Source: Dipteris shenzhenensis (lineage: Eukaryota; Polypodiophyta; Polypodiopsida; Gleicheniales). Taken from it: a DNA stretch of 64,000 nt. Location: the NCBI GenBank assembly GCA_047967505.1, contig CM106538.1. One strand, written 5' to 3'. This document shows, piece by piece, positions 12,301 through 22,930 of the stretch (the stretch's first letter is position 1; the number at the start of each line of letters is the position of its first letter). Under the pieces are notes generated by a model that worked only from the letters and a program-made list of their open reading frames with translations, did not search any database and was not told where the DNA came from. Made by a program: the position numbers and the translations under genes.

Positions 12301-12397
12301 TGACATACTCCGCTGGGCCGTCTACCCAACCACGGTCTTCTGAGTACAACCAGGCCCCACCACTGGTCCCGTGCATTCCTTTGCTTGCGGACTTCAT
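9374..12397 (-). CDS. PLS-type pentatricopeptide repeat protein, E motif truncated
   Basis: Encodes a 1007-residue PPR protein from the first ATG of the frame (12397). A TAG at 12436-12434 closes the frame upstream, and a GTG nine bases further 5' is unlikely to start a nuclear gene. PPR proteins bind single-stranded RNA in mitochondria or plastids and act in editing, splicing or stability. Residues 1-80 are a non-repeat leader that may hold a targeting peptide. From about 82 to 970 come P-L-S triplets; seven carry the signature HAEIARQ...STLVDMYAKCG...VSWNILIAGY...EEALNCFEQM at a 101-residue period. The C-terminus has an E1-like motif (VVWHIVLGACRKW, AAAYVLMSNIYAG), then stops, so E2 and DYW domains are missing. 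The stop is a TGA about where the motif usually has a Trp. There are no introns. It is probably an RNA-binding factor needing a DYW partner, or a recently truncated gene. Confidence 0.93.
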   Translation of the reverse strand: MKSASKGMHGTSGGAWLYSEDRGWVDGPAEYVRHWKPSLRFRVQVNGSKAQESRENAGLEALSLEEASTCLERSPQLPSVEDFICILQSCRKKKNLAYAKRLHAYMCNIGLEAHKTLGNYLVPVLVECGSMCNALLVFQRLVDRNVHSWTSLIMGYIECGKSQHALAFYQKMKDDSVHPSKYTFVAILKACARLKDVKRGQEIHAEIARQKLERDPFLGSTLVDMYAKCRSLAKAQEVFDTLPVRNVVSWTALIAGYADHGLGEEALNCFEQMQLDGVPPNSITFVCGLKACCGIGAIERGQGIHAEVVRQELDRDPLVGSTLVDMYAKCGLLAKAQEVFDKLPVRDQVAWNILIAGYAEQGLGEEALHCFKQMKLEGIPPDAVTFVCSLKACGSIGAIDKGREIHAEIARQELEGESFVGSTLVDMYARCGSFAKTREVFDKLPVQDIVSWNTLIAGYVEHGIGEEALNYFEQMQVQGITPDAITFVCSLKACGSIGAMDKGRLIHAEIARQDLERDLFIGSTLVDMYAKCGLLAKAREVFDKLPARAVVSWNILIAAYAEHGLGKEALNCFEQMQLEGATPDVVTFVSSLKACGTLGAIEKGQEIYAEIASRKLERDPFVGSTLVDMYAKCGSLAIARDIFDKLPFHGIVSWNILIAGYTDHGHGEEALDCFEQMQLEEVSPNAVTLGCSLKACGDIGDIDKGQEIHAEIARQELERDPVVGSSLVDMYAKCGMLAKAREVFGKLSARDVVLWNILLTGYSEHGIGEEALSCFKQMQLEGVAPNSATFVCNLKACGTVGSIDKGQEIHAEIARQELETDPCIGSTLVDMYAKSGSLAKAQEVFDKLLVRDVVSWTGLIAGYAQLGESKAVFHLLERMERESIKPNAATFISILTVCSHTGLVEKGHNYFELMTTDYGIIPTMEHHACIIDLLGRAGQLDTAMAIVEQMPFQPNLVVWHIVLGACRKWCNVELGRQAFEHAVRLDERDAAAYVLMSNIYAGSHVGR
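9700..11900 (-). repeat. 303-bp coding tandem repeat inside the PPR gene
   Basis: The plus-strand word CATACATGT, antisense to the MYAKC codons, occurs at 9901, 10204, 10507, 10810, 11113, 11416 and 11719. Every interval is exactly 303 bp. Copies resemble each other far more at the DNA level than conserved PPR motifs normally do, indicating expansion by unequal crossing-over in frame. The first PLS triplet (N-terminal, around 12000) is divergent and lies outside the array. Confidence 0.95.
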
Positions 12398-12659
12398 TTG
12401 TCGCACGCTCAGAACCTGGAAAGTACTAGTCGTCTATCCATGAAGACTTCGTGGTACGTTTATGCTTAGAATGCACTACAGACTCGTCATCGTTCACAAC
12501 TGATTTCCTGAATCCGGCGAGGGTCCCTCTTAATCTGTACAAGCTGCGCATACAGAGCCCGAGCTGTCTCCCATCGCCTGGCAGACGATGGAAAAATATT
12601 GCGGTGTTCCGTTCAGATAGCTCCATGGAGGAACTGTGGACCTGGCAGATGATGAGGGT

Positions 12660-12690
12660 GGAGTTTGGTTTGATAAATAGAGCTCTCTCT
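12660..12690 (-). promoter_or_regulatory. Candidate TATA element upstream of the PPR gene
   Basis: The minus strand reads GAGCTCTATTTATCAAACC here, about 270 bp before the PPR ATG. The intervening 12400-12660 is noticeably richer in GC than its surroundings and would be the 5' leader. Weak evidence based on the motif alone. Confidence 0.2.
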
Positions 12691-12699
12691 GAATTTTGT

Positions 12700-13973
12700 G
12701 TACACTTCTTGTGAAATTGCAAAGCTGCAAGTTAGGAGCAACAGCAAATCCCAAAGATCCTAGAAATCGAAAAGCGACGCATTCTCATCACAGAAAGAAG
12801 AAAGATTTAAACAAGAAGGGGCACACCAACCTAGAGCAATGATCAAATCGTTGAGAAACAAAATGCAAAGGAAGCTACCAAGATGATCCACAGGGTGCGC
12901 GTGTGTAGGCTTGAAAATCATCATACGACTCTAAGTCTCTTTGTGTGTTCCACCACATTAACGGGAACAAAAATTTGAGTGGAGCATTTCAAATTTCGAG
13001 GCCGGGAGTGTGTGGTTTACACACCAAGCAAAACACATTTTAATTCGAGGCGAAAGGATTTTTTATTGTCCACTCCGTTAGATTCCTAATATTTGGAAGA
13101 GCGTACCTAGTACTAACTAAAATATTATAAATGGTCTCTCTTCCCCCTACCTGACTTCTTCTTTAAAGCCCCCTCACAATGGTCCCATTCCCCCTTCCCC
13201 TTTAGCACATGCCTTCTTCTTTAACGCCCCCCTCTTAGTTCAAACTAGCCCTTTCTTCTCTTCTCCACAACTAATTAATGAGAGTTTCCCATTTTTCAAT
13301 GTATAGGGGGACATACTTGGGCGGACCTTTCTTTTTCGCGGTGTATAACGCCTTGCCATGTGGATGCCATGCACACCAATGCCCCTTCTTAAGCTTGGGC
13401 AGCCGTTCATGTAGCAAGCAGGACTCTAAAGGGTTGTGGACCTTTGAGGTTCCTAATTCCCAAAAAGATCTTTCGTTTTTGAGGGCTCTTAAGGCTTATG
13501 GGATTGTGGTCATTTGGTGGGAAATGGGAAATTCTATGCCAATTTTTTTCCCACAAAACCAAGGAGCACTTGAGCTCAATGGTTTTGTGGACAAAAAAGT
13601 TTGTGAAGCATTTAAGGGCTAGAATGACATAAAATCGAAGTTTTAACTAATCACTATGGCATTCAACATGCGAAATTTATTTTTCGCATGAAAACCCGTT
13701 TTCGCTCCATGTCATTACCCCTTTATATTGCATGTATCTCGGAAGGAAGGGAAAAAGCAGAAGAAACAAAAATTACGGCATTATACCATTTGGATATATC
13801 TTGTGTCTTCCTCATATTGAATGAATTTCTCTCTCTTTACCTCTTCTCCTTGAGGGATCAAGCATCCCTTAAAAATTGGTGATCTTGTAGTTGGTTCGTA
13901 CCTAGTTATTCTCCTGTCTATTTTTGGTAAAAGTTTTTTTCGGTTGCGACATGCACTATGCAAAAAAAAAAAA
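12700..13973. other. Intergenic; pyrimidine-rich tract and an unrecognised 114-codon ORF
   Basis: At 13130-13270 the plus strand is rich in C and T, and CTTCTTCTTTAA followed by GCCCCC occurs twice about 65 bp apart. An ATG frame at 13278-13622 (114 residues, plus) has no motif I know and may be chance. A poly(A) run of 15 lies at 13962-13976. Confidence 0.4.
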
Positions 13974-14405
13974 AAACCTTGAACTCCCATGGAGGTGAGA
14001 GCCTCCATCAAACATTGTGCTCAATCTCTCTTTTTCACCTAAGTGTGCTTGAGGGATTCCTTCCACACTTTAGCCTACACCTCTCATTCGAATATGACCC
14101 GAGGACCAAATCTATAATTGTGAACACTATGCTACAATGAGCAACGGCATGACTATAGGTGACCACCACCCCCAAAACCTGGAAGTGAGAGAGATTTATG
14201 AAGGTGTTAGTTACCTATAATTATGTTGTTGCTCATTTTCACATAGGTGTTGACAAGTGTAGCATAGGTTCTTAGGTCATATTCCAATGAGAGGTATAGG
14301 ATAAATCATGGAAAGCAGCACTCATGTGCACTAAGGTGAAAAAAAAGAGATCAATCACAATGATTGATGGAGGCTTTGACTCCATGAGAGTTCAATGGTT
14401 TAGAG
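13974..14405. mobile_element. Foldback/MITE-like inverted repeat, ~200-bp arms
   Basis: The left arm, starting AAACCTTGAACTCCCATGGA at 13974, is the imperfect reverse complement of the right arm, ending near 14405. Clear pairing covers TCAAACATTGTG, TCTCTCTTTTTCACCT, CACCTCTCATT and ATGAGCAAC, leaving only a short centre near 14175-14200. It carries no gene. I could not see a convincing target-site duplication, partly because the left end abuts a poly(A) run. Non-autonomous foldback transposon is the simplest reading. Confidence 0.7.
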
Positions 14406-14544
14406 GAGTGTTGTAGGGTTTAGAAGGAGGATAGGGTTAAGAAATCTAACCAGTAGTTCAAGGTTGAGAGAGGGTTGCACGATATAGGAGGAGTTCAAGG
14501 TTGGGGAGTGGAGAGCTAGTCTCCTTCACAACTTCATGAGGTAA

Positions 14545-14695
14545 AGGGTTAAAGAGGAGGAACAAGGTCAAGGAGGAGGAAGGAAGAGGAGAAGAAGGAG
14601 GAGGAGGAAAAGAGAGGAGGAGGAGGAAGGGAGGAGGAGGAGGAGGAGGAGGGGGGGGAGGAGGAGGAAGAGGAGGAGGAGGAGAAAGGAGCGCA
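14545..14695. repeat. GGA/GAA purine tract
   Basis: A nearly uninterrupted polypurine run of GGA and GAA triplets with a G9 stretch at about 14651. Such tracts can form triplex DNA and are variable in length. Confidence 0.95.
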
Positions 14696-14847
14696 AGGGT
14701 TCTTGCATGCTAGAACAAGATAGTGTAAGGAAGCATGGATGCTAGGAGGTCAAGCACATGAACACAAAAGTGTACTTGAACACTTAACCTGAAAGAGTAG
14801 GAGCTTCTTTACATTGAGAGATATTTATACATGTTCCAGGTTTCCAC

Positions 14848-15000
14848 CTTACACAAAAGTGTAAGCCTTTCTCTCTTCTACATAAAAGTGTTTTACACTT
14901 TTGTGTAAGGCAAGTGACCTACACAAAAGTGTAAGGCAAGTGGCTTACACAAAAGCATAAGGCAAAGTGACCTACATAAAAGTGTAAGTCTTTCTCACTC
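14848..15000. repeat. Repeats of the palindrome CTTACACAAAAGTGTAAG
   Basis: The 18-bp word CTTACACAAAAGTGTAAG has 7-bp arms around AAAA. It or one-mismatch variants occur at about 14849, 14896 (opposite sense), 14917, 14943 and 14971, joined by GGCAAGTG linkers. This gives several adjacent potential hairpins. Confidence 0.88.
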
Positions 15001-15509
15001 TAGATCATGATTTGCAAGTATGACCATATATTTTACAGAGAGAATTTTGGATACCCTTAGGACCCTATAAATCTATTAGACTATCTTTCAAGCTCAAGTT
15101 ATTACAAGTGGAGCTTTGTTGCTACTTCACACACATAATGATCTCATCTTCATTTTGTTGTAAATTGTGCTTTTAGTGACCTCCCAAGTTATAGTCATTT
15201 AAGACATCCTCAAATGGTCTCAAGCTGTCACCATTCTTAATAAGGCATGTAGGGGATGTATTAGAAGTACTAGCTTCAATGTCCTCTATTTGCATCAAGG
15301 GATCCATTTTCACTTCTTCAAACACATGGAATTTTTGAGATGCAACTTGAATCACATACCTCCACTTAATGTCAAGAAAATTGGTTTTAAAAATAATGAG
15401 TTAAAGAGAACAATTCATAATAACTTCATGGCTCACATTCTCATAAGGCATGCATAGAACAAATGCATCCATGTGATGAAAGTTCTTAGATGCTTACAAT
15501 GCATGGGTG
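15001..15509. other. Non-coding, nothing recognised
   Basis: A 60-codon minus-strand frame at 15355-15173 has no recognisable domain. Confidence 0.45.
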
Positions 15510-15667
15510 CAACAAATATCTCAATAAGATCATCCCAAAATTTCATTGAGTCAGTGGCAAAAGAACCATTCAAATATTTCCTCACTACAACAAATATCTC
15601 AATAAGATCGTCCTAAAATTTCATTGAGTCAATGGGGCAAAAGAACCATTCAAATATTTCCTCACTA
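15510..15667. repeat. Two tandem copies of a 78-bp unit
   Basis: Copies start at 15510 and 15588 with CAACAAATATCTCAATAAGAT and differ at only a few positions. Confidence 0.93.
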
Positions 15668-17139
15668 TAACATGAGGCCTCTACACATGACCTTGAACCA
15701 TTTGACATAAAAAGTGAATAATTTGAATTCTCTAAGATTCACCTAGAAAATGTCTTATCCCTGGAACTAGCTATGCTAGCTTGTGAAAAATTCACTATGA
15801 CTCCACAATAAAATGAATACACATCAATCTTCTCTACTCAAAAGTGATTACTATGTGACCACATTACATTGAATGAATAAGACCAATCATAAAATTGATA
15901 AGAACTAATGTTGCATCAACGGTGCAATTGTTGGTATGCCATTCCATAATTTGATCCTATGATGCACACCTAAACATATGTTTTATGCATGCTAGGATGG
16001 CTATGATTTCCTTGAATGTCTTTCCTATAACATGATTCACCACCATAATTCATACAAACTCTAGCGTGTTCATATTTACCCAAAAAAAGGATCAATCATA
16101 AAGACATGCATGAATTGAGTTGTACTCCACTCCCATTGCACTTAAAATTTTCCTTGCCTCATTTCTTGATGATGGGATGGAATCACCTTTTGGAATCAAT
16201 GTGTGAAGCAGACTACAAAGCAAATTTAATAAGAACATTTAAAGATAAAGGAGTAAAATGCACAAGCAAAATGAATTTGTTCAAAATACTTTCTAAAAGA
16301 GGGTTCCACTCTCATGTGAAACTATCCATAACTTGTATACAAATTTAAAATCAACAGAATGGTTGCAAGACAAGATTTACTTTCCAACTCAATATTCATG
16401 GTATGCAGGGCTCATCAAGTACTAGCTCATCCTCATGTGAATCTTCTTCATGTGCCTCTACAAAAGGTGGGCCAAAGTAAACATGGATCAAATCTTGAAA
16501 GACCGCACCATCTGTATCTTCTTCACCAGGGTGCATTGCACTTAGAAAAAGTAGATCAATTTATGCAACAAAAATTTATTGGAAGAAGCATAGGAAAATA
16601 TTCCATACCTCCTCATTCAAAGAAATAGGAATGGAGGCTGGGAGCATAACCTCAATTATGCATCATGGTTACATGCATTACTATCACGCCTTTGCATCGT
16701 CCAAAATCACAAGATATTCATTCATGAAGATATATGGATCCCATGTGTGGTAAACCTTGATAATTTGATGAACTTATTAAGGCCGTGCAAAAAACAACCA
16801 AGATATTAGTGATTCAACTTACTCAAATGCAAAAGGCGTTGATGAAAAGACACATGAAAGTTAATCATCAAGCAATTACTAGATTTTTGTAACCACAAAT
16901 TCCATGAAATCAAAAAATACAATAAATTTTATCCCAAACAATGAAACAAACATCAAAGTAAGAATTTCAATAAAAGAGATGATATAAATGTAAAAAAAGC
17001 ATTGTACTTCGTAAAATTTGATACAAATGTTGTTATAAGAGTTGCAAACTACATTTTCATCTATGCAGAATTTGAATTCTTGTTATGATTAGTTTTCACA
17101 ACATTCTCACATCATGTACTATACAAAGTATTATATCCA
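15668..17139. other. Non-coding, nothing recognised
   Basis: AT-rich, with short frames at 16106-16348 and 16359-16628 that show no family resemblance. Confidence 0.5.
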
Positions 17140-18345
17140 TTAGAGACATACAAGTATGGTAGAATCCCAGGGATGCATATTTTTAAACTCATGCATGATG
17201 CATGGTGAAAAATAATAAAATATGCATGCCAAACCATTCAATGATATGAAACCCATAAAACTTTTCAATCACATCGACATTACTCACATTAAGGCCCCTA
17301 AAAATTATCATACCCATTCAATGCATATAATATGGTAGAATCCCACCAAGCATTTTGTTAAACACTTATGCATGATGCATGGAAAAACTCAAGGAAATGT
17401 TCATACTCAACCATGAAAATGATATGCAAACCACATTAAAACCCGTGAGAACATGCATCTTAGTCAAAATAATGCCTCTATAAATTTTCACAACCATCAA
17501 AAATATTTTTACTATTAATACATGAGCATTGTAACAACAAGGAAATACACATCCCCAACAAATTAAAAATGCTATCCAAAGTTAAAAAATGTGTGAGCAC
17601 ATGTATCTTACTCACATGGAAAGTATCATAATGATCAAATAGATACACATATGATAGAAGGCCATTAATGCATAATGTTTAACACTTTATGCATGATGTG
17701 TGGTAAGATACCAGTAGATACTCATACCCAACCATGAAAATGATATCCTTCACACATCAAAGTCTGCAAGCACATGTATCTTAATGATATTAAGCCTCTT
17801 GAAACTATGATACCTATTACATATGGCACATCTATGGTAGACTCCCACCATTGTATAGTACTTAACACATGCATGATGCATGCAGAAATACACATGCCCA
17901 ACCATAAAAATGATATCTGAACCACATAAAAATTGTGAGTACATGAATTTTACTCACATTTAGCCTCGACCAAGTATTATACAAATTGAACACATAAAGA
18001 TATGGTATAAGACCACTGTTGCCTAATTGTTTTAACACACGCATGATGCATGGTAAAAAATAAGGAAAGATGCATGCTGAGTGCATGCTCAACCATGAAA
18101 ATGCTATAACATAAAAACTTACAAGAGAATGAAAAAAAATCACATTGATATCTAAAAACTATCATATCGATGGGAATTATACACATATGGTAGAGGTCAC
18201 CATTGCATAAATTTAAAAATGTATGCATGATGCAAAGTCAAGAAAGGAAATGTGTATTCCCAACCATGAAAATGTTATCTAGACCACATTAAAAACATGG
18301 ATACTAGTCAAATTAAGGCATTTTCAAAGTCTCATACCCATAAAA
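17140..18345. repeat. Degenerate satellite-like array, unit about 175 bp
   Basis: Each unit carries, in order, ATGGTAGAATCCCACCA, a core GCATGATGCATGG, CCCAACCATGAAAATGATAT, and ACATGTATCTTACTCACAT. The core falls at 17193, 17370, 17691, 17871, 18041 and 18225, intervals of 177, 321 (one unit with a lost core), 180, 170 and 184. Unit length is in the range of many plant satellites. Copies are substantially diverged. Confidence 0.85.
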
Positions 18346-18395
18346 CACATACACACATATGGGGGGTGTGTGTGTGTGTAGAGAGAGAGGAACCT
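18346..18395. repeat. (CA)/(GT)/(GA) compound microsatellite
   Basis: ACACATACACACATATGG is followed by a GT run and then GAGAGAGAG. Confidence 0.9.
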
Positions 18396-18985
18396 ACTAC
18401 TAATGACTATTTGCCTAGTTGGGGATTTGGTTTAGAAGTGATTACATCTATTAAATGTGAGGTCTTTGTAGGTTTAAAAGGTACCCAAATTAAGAGGTTG
18501 ATTAGTTGAACTATCCTATATATCCTTATAAAATTTTTCCCATTTGGATCAATGTATCGCAACATGCCCTTAATTCAATGCCCAGGAGGGAGGATAAAAA
18601 CTTGATAGGATTAATGGTTATACTATTTTCTAGATCCTTAAAATAAGTTTTTTCCATTTGGATTAATGTCCTTGTCCCCAACTTGCCCTTGGTACACACC
18701 CCATTTAGTGCCTAAGTAGGAACCTAGTTTTAAAAATATCTCTATTAAAATGTGAATCTTTTCAAGTTAAAATTTGTATGATTATTGGTTACACTATCTT
18801 TTAGATACTAACCAAGTTTTATTGAATTTAGATCAATGTAGCCCAACTTGTCCTTGACGCACCCTAATTAAGTGCATAGGTAGATTATGGGTTTAAAAAT
18901 GATGTTATCTATCCCAATGTGAGCATTTGTATGTATAAATGAAAATAACTTGTTAGGATTATATATTAAACTATTTAATATAGAT
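18396..18985. repeat. Second degenerate tandem repeat, unit ~120-180 bp
   Basis: The phrases GGATCAATGT...CAACTTGCCCTT, AATTAAGTGC...GTAG, TTTAAAAATGAT...AATGTGAG and TTACACTATCTTTTAGAT recur in the same order around 18545, 18660 and 18830. Spacings differ, so units have gained or lost blocks. Confidence 0.7.
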
Positions 18986-20670
18986 AGGAAAGAGGCCACT
19001 GCAAGTCTTTCCATCATGTCAAAGCTACCTCTCTATAACACTTGATTCTTGGTTGAGCGCAACATTTTAGACCTTTTTATAAGTTGCGGCTTAGAAGTGG
19101 CATCCTTTGAAACTTGGTTCTTGATTGATGGTGGTGGCAAGGTTTGAGAGCTTTCCATAGGTGCCTTTTTGTTGCTAGCCCATGTTGCAAGGTAGCTTTT
19201 CCAAGCCATAGGACAATCCTGTAACCTCCTACCTAGACCTTAATGTGCAAAAACCAATTTAGTTTATTGGGGTCTTTGTTAGAATCCAACCTCTTGCATG
19301 GACCTTCATGCATATAAGGTAATAGTAATCCATTTCATATCAACATTCAGCCGCATCAAAATGCACACTAAAAATAGAATTTCTTTAAACCCAATATCAA
19401 GTAGACTTCATTAAAAACTAACACACATGTATACCATCGTTCACATGCAATCCTTAGGCTAAAGAAATAAGAACTTTAGATGAGCATCCCTAGATAGAGC
19501 CAGAGGTGTATGCTTTATCAATGCTCAAAGTAATCAAAATATCCATTTCACAAACTCAAATGGAGCAACTCCTTTGACAATTTTGTGATTATAGAAGTCA
19601 TGCTTGTTATACTTGCAAAAAGATTACAAAGTGCCACAACACAAGAGACTGGAACTAGTAAACCTAAATCCAAACATAAGGATCTCAATAACTTCTTTGA
19701 GTTCCTTAAAATCTCAATAAAAATGCATAAAGAACATTATACAATTTAGCTCCACCACAACTTCAAACTTGAGACAAGTAAAAGTAAACAAACCCCCACC
19801 ACCAATGCAAACATGAGACAAACAAAAGTAAACAATTCGCTTGCATAGCACATGCGTATAAAATACCAAAATCCATGTTTTTTAGCACAATCCTTTAATC
19901 CTTCATACCCACAACAATACATACAATACCATACCTCTATATACCTAATGATAATGAAATTTTGTAAAGAGTAAGGCCTATACACTCACGAAGTTTCACA
20001 AGTTTTGGGCATCATTTATTAGTGGGGCATGCACATTTCTCATTTTTGACCATGCATGGTACACATTTGTCAAGAATGATGCATCGCCGATGGGACCTTT
20101 TTCCTCAATTCGCATGCACACACTTGTTAATAGCTATTCATGAAAATTGCGAAGAATTGCATTCTCTTTGATAGCATGTTCTTTGAGATGTTGAACTCAA
20201 CCTCGACATCACTACTCCCTTAATGAGAGTTCATTAGTTAGTCAAATATGTGCAAGATACAATGTACCATCAAGCCTTGTCACCCAAAACACTTCTCAAG
20301 CATATCATAAAGCACACACATCTAACTACTTAATTTCTCCCAGTTTGGGGCACCTATCCAATTTTTTTGAGAATGGCTTCTTTTTGTGCCTTTTGTAAAT
20401 AGAAAATTGAAAGTGTTTTGTGGGCGATGTTTCATAATTTTGAAACACGAGGTCATTTTGGTTATTGTATCTATGGAGATAAGACCGGTTTCCCATCTTC
20501 CCTAGTATTGATTTGGCATACCCTCTATGCTTAGTTTCTCCTTTCCATTTGGGTAACACTCAACCAGAATATTTTTGGGTTGAAGGCATTGAACAAAAGG
20601 AATTAGATTGCATTATGAGAGGCAAATTAGTTTGTATCTTCACAAGGCCTCTTCTTTGGTGTGAGGGAAT
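18986..20670. other. Non-coding, nothing recognised
   Basis: Short frames on both strands (for example 19746-19985 and 20326-20559, minus) show no motif. Confidence 0.5.
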
Positions 20671-21015
20671 CTTCAAGAGGTGGCCTCTTCCACTCTATCC
20701 TCCTTTGCCTTAGCTCTACTCAGTTTTATTGTTCTCAACACACCTGTAGGGCTATGCCCATCTTCTTGTTAGTAAAAATTTGACTTTTGTAAAATAAAAT
20801 AAAATAAATCCAGCTTCTTAGTTGAAATTTAAAATCACGATGACTTTCCATGCATTAAAATGCTTCAAGAGGTGGCCTCCTCTATTTTGTCTACTTTGGC
20901 CTCATCTCTACTCTATCTTTTATTGATTTGAAAATGCTTATAGGGTTATGCCCATCTTCTTGTTAAAAAATTTTAAATTTTGCCTTAGTCATAATTTAAA
21001 ATCATAACGAATCTT
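20671..21015. repeat. Direct duplication of about 190 bp
   Basis: CTTCAAGAGGTGGCCTC opens copies at 20671 and 20863. Both continue through TATGCCCATCTTCTTGTTA to TTTAAAATCA, with about 20% difference and small indels. Confidence 0.83.
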
Positions 21016-22426
21016 CCACAAATAGTGACGTGCCTTTGCACCTTTGGATTCACTGAGGAAAAGGAATACTAATAGCACCACTACCCAAAGATTGGACTCG
21101 TCATCAGCATATACATATGAACCACAAACACCCTCGCCCTCTGCAAAATAGAAGTCATTGTGGCACAATCAACTACAAGTATTGCACTATAGTTAGTAGG
21201 AACACATTCACATCTTCCACATTTAATATGGAAGATGATCTTCCTCACTGGATGTTTTGATACGCTCATTAGAAAAACACTTATGAATAATCTTGTAAAA
21301 TAGGCTTGCCAAATGACCATGACACAAGAGAAGACTACTATGCATAAAAATTATGACACATTGTATTCTTGAAACACAAGCATCAAGAGCTTAATTAGCC
21401 TCATAGCTAGAACACTAGACTCAAGAACAAACACAACACCAACCCTTGACCAACCTGTTGCAAATAAAGAGTGTCCTATGTACTCTATTTCTTGGGTACA
21501 TTTTCTAAAGGAGTTGAGGGCATTAATGAATGTGATGTTACTTTCATGCATGGTTGATTTAAGCTCATAGCATCTAGGTTTTGTGTGCCAAGTAGATGAG
21601 CTCGCCATTGTCTATTTTGAAAACCCACAATTCTTTCACCTTCTTCACTTGGAAGAAGTCTCCACATGTAATGACATACAAATTGCTGAAGAAGTGCTTG
21701 TGGTCTCTTTTTAAAGTACGCATCCTCAAGTTAGTGAACTTCAATGTGCTATACTAAAACAATCCCCTTAAGGCTGGTTATATTTCACTATTATCAGATT
21801 CAGCCACTGCTTCATCCACCTCGTGCATTGAATCAAGATCTGAGTATACTTTAGTCAACTAAAATAAGATCGGTTAACAATTTACTCAGTCAGACCTAAG
21901 ATAATTCATATATGCTCACAAAATATTACACTCACATACTACTGACACTAAAAATCCAACTATCTTTCTAGAGGACATTTTGCTTTAGGGAAATTCCAAA
22001 CTCCTGATTGTCTTGTCAACCTCTCTGTAGTAGCAAGCATCTCCTAGCTCTTTAGGGCAGTCTGATGCACTATCAAAGACCTCAACACACACTCTTCTCA
22101 CCAACTTCTTGCTACTCTGTCCTACCAAAAGAAACATACATCATGAGCTTGACAGGCACCTAAAAGGAATAGGAAAAACGATGGCCAGGGAAATGAATTT
22201 TCATCGTATTTCCTGCCGCCTCCATATCAAACAACCAGTTGCAAAGCATGTCCTCCTTGTAGCTATTTTTATCCCTCGTCTCTGTGCAAAGGTTATCTAA
22301 AAGTGTTCTTAGATCGAACAAGGGCATTACGAAGGTTTTTGGATATGCCATAGATTGTTGTAGTAGGTGGATCGATTGGTCTCAGAGGTTCAAGCTAGAT
22401 TTCAGAATGAGCTCTTAGATGTATCT
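21016..22426. other. Non-coding, nothing recognised
   Basis: No frame with family resemblance. It forms the left flank of the LTR element. Confidence 0.5.
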
Positions 22427-22718
22427 TGTCAAAGTGAGGGATCAAGGGGGATCAAAACACCACAAGAGAGACATAGGATAGCAAACACTCAATCTATTGC
22501 AAAACGTGTACTCAACAATACATGATAGGCTTCTTATATAGAGAGAGCCTTTAGAATAGTCAAACCATGTGGGATCCTCTCATCCACATCTCTCCTTGTG
22601 GATATCCTCAATCCACATCTTCACATCTTGTAGTCCACATCCTAGGGTGGCTACTTTAATTCTTTCCTATACCATACCTTAGCCTTTAATTATGTGCTCA
22701 TGGCACCATATCTCAACA
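22427..22718 (-). repeat. 3' LTR of the gag-only element
   Basis: 292 bp, identical to the 5' LTR. The TG...CA ends are intact and a TATCT duplication lies outside. Confidence 0.95.
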
Positions 22719-22930
22719 CCTCCCCTTGGTGCCATAATTCTTTGGCTACTGCAAGGTGGTCAGATGTGAGTTACATTCCATCACCTCCCCTTAGTGCATG
22801 CATTGCTACTTAAGGTGGTCAAGTGTGGATTTTACATGTCAATACCTCCCCTGGGTGCTTTCATAGCTACTCTCAGGTGGTCAGGTTTGATTACAAACAT
22901 ATAGGCAAGGTTGGCAAGGGTTTTGGTTTC
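22719..22930 (-). repeat. Polypurine tract in three tandem ~65-bp units
   Basis: On the minus strand GACCACCTT...AGTAGC...GCAC followed by AAGGGGAGGT recurs three times. The copies end CAGGGGAGGTATTGACATG, AAGGGGAGGTGATGG and AAGGGGAGG directly before the LTR start TGTTGAG. Only the last borders the LTR. The first two resemble shifted tract-plus-LTR-start junctions. Confidence 0.85.

Noticed and set aside
9723-12443. Plus-strand frames of 80-228 codons opposite the PPR gene
   Set aside because: Antisense shadows of the repeated PPR coding sequence. They recur every 303 bp and match no family.
14100-14300. Loop of the foldback element as a gene
   Set aside because: The unpaired centre is about 25 bp and the frames are short.
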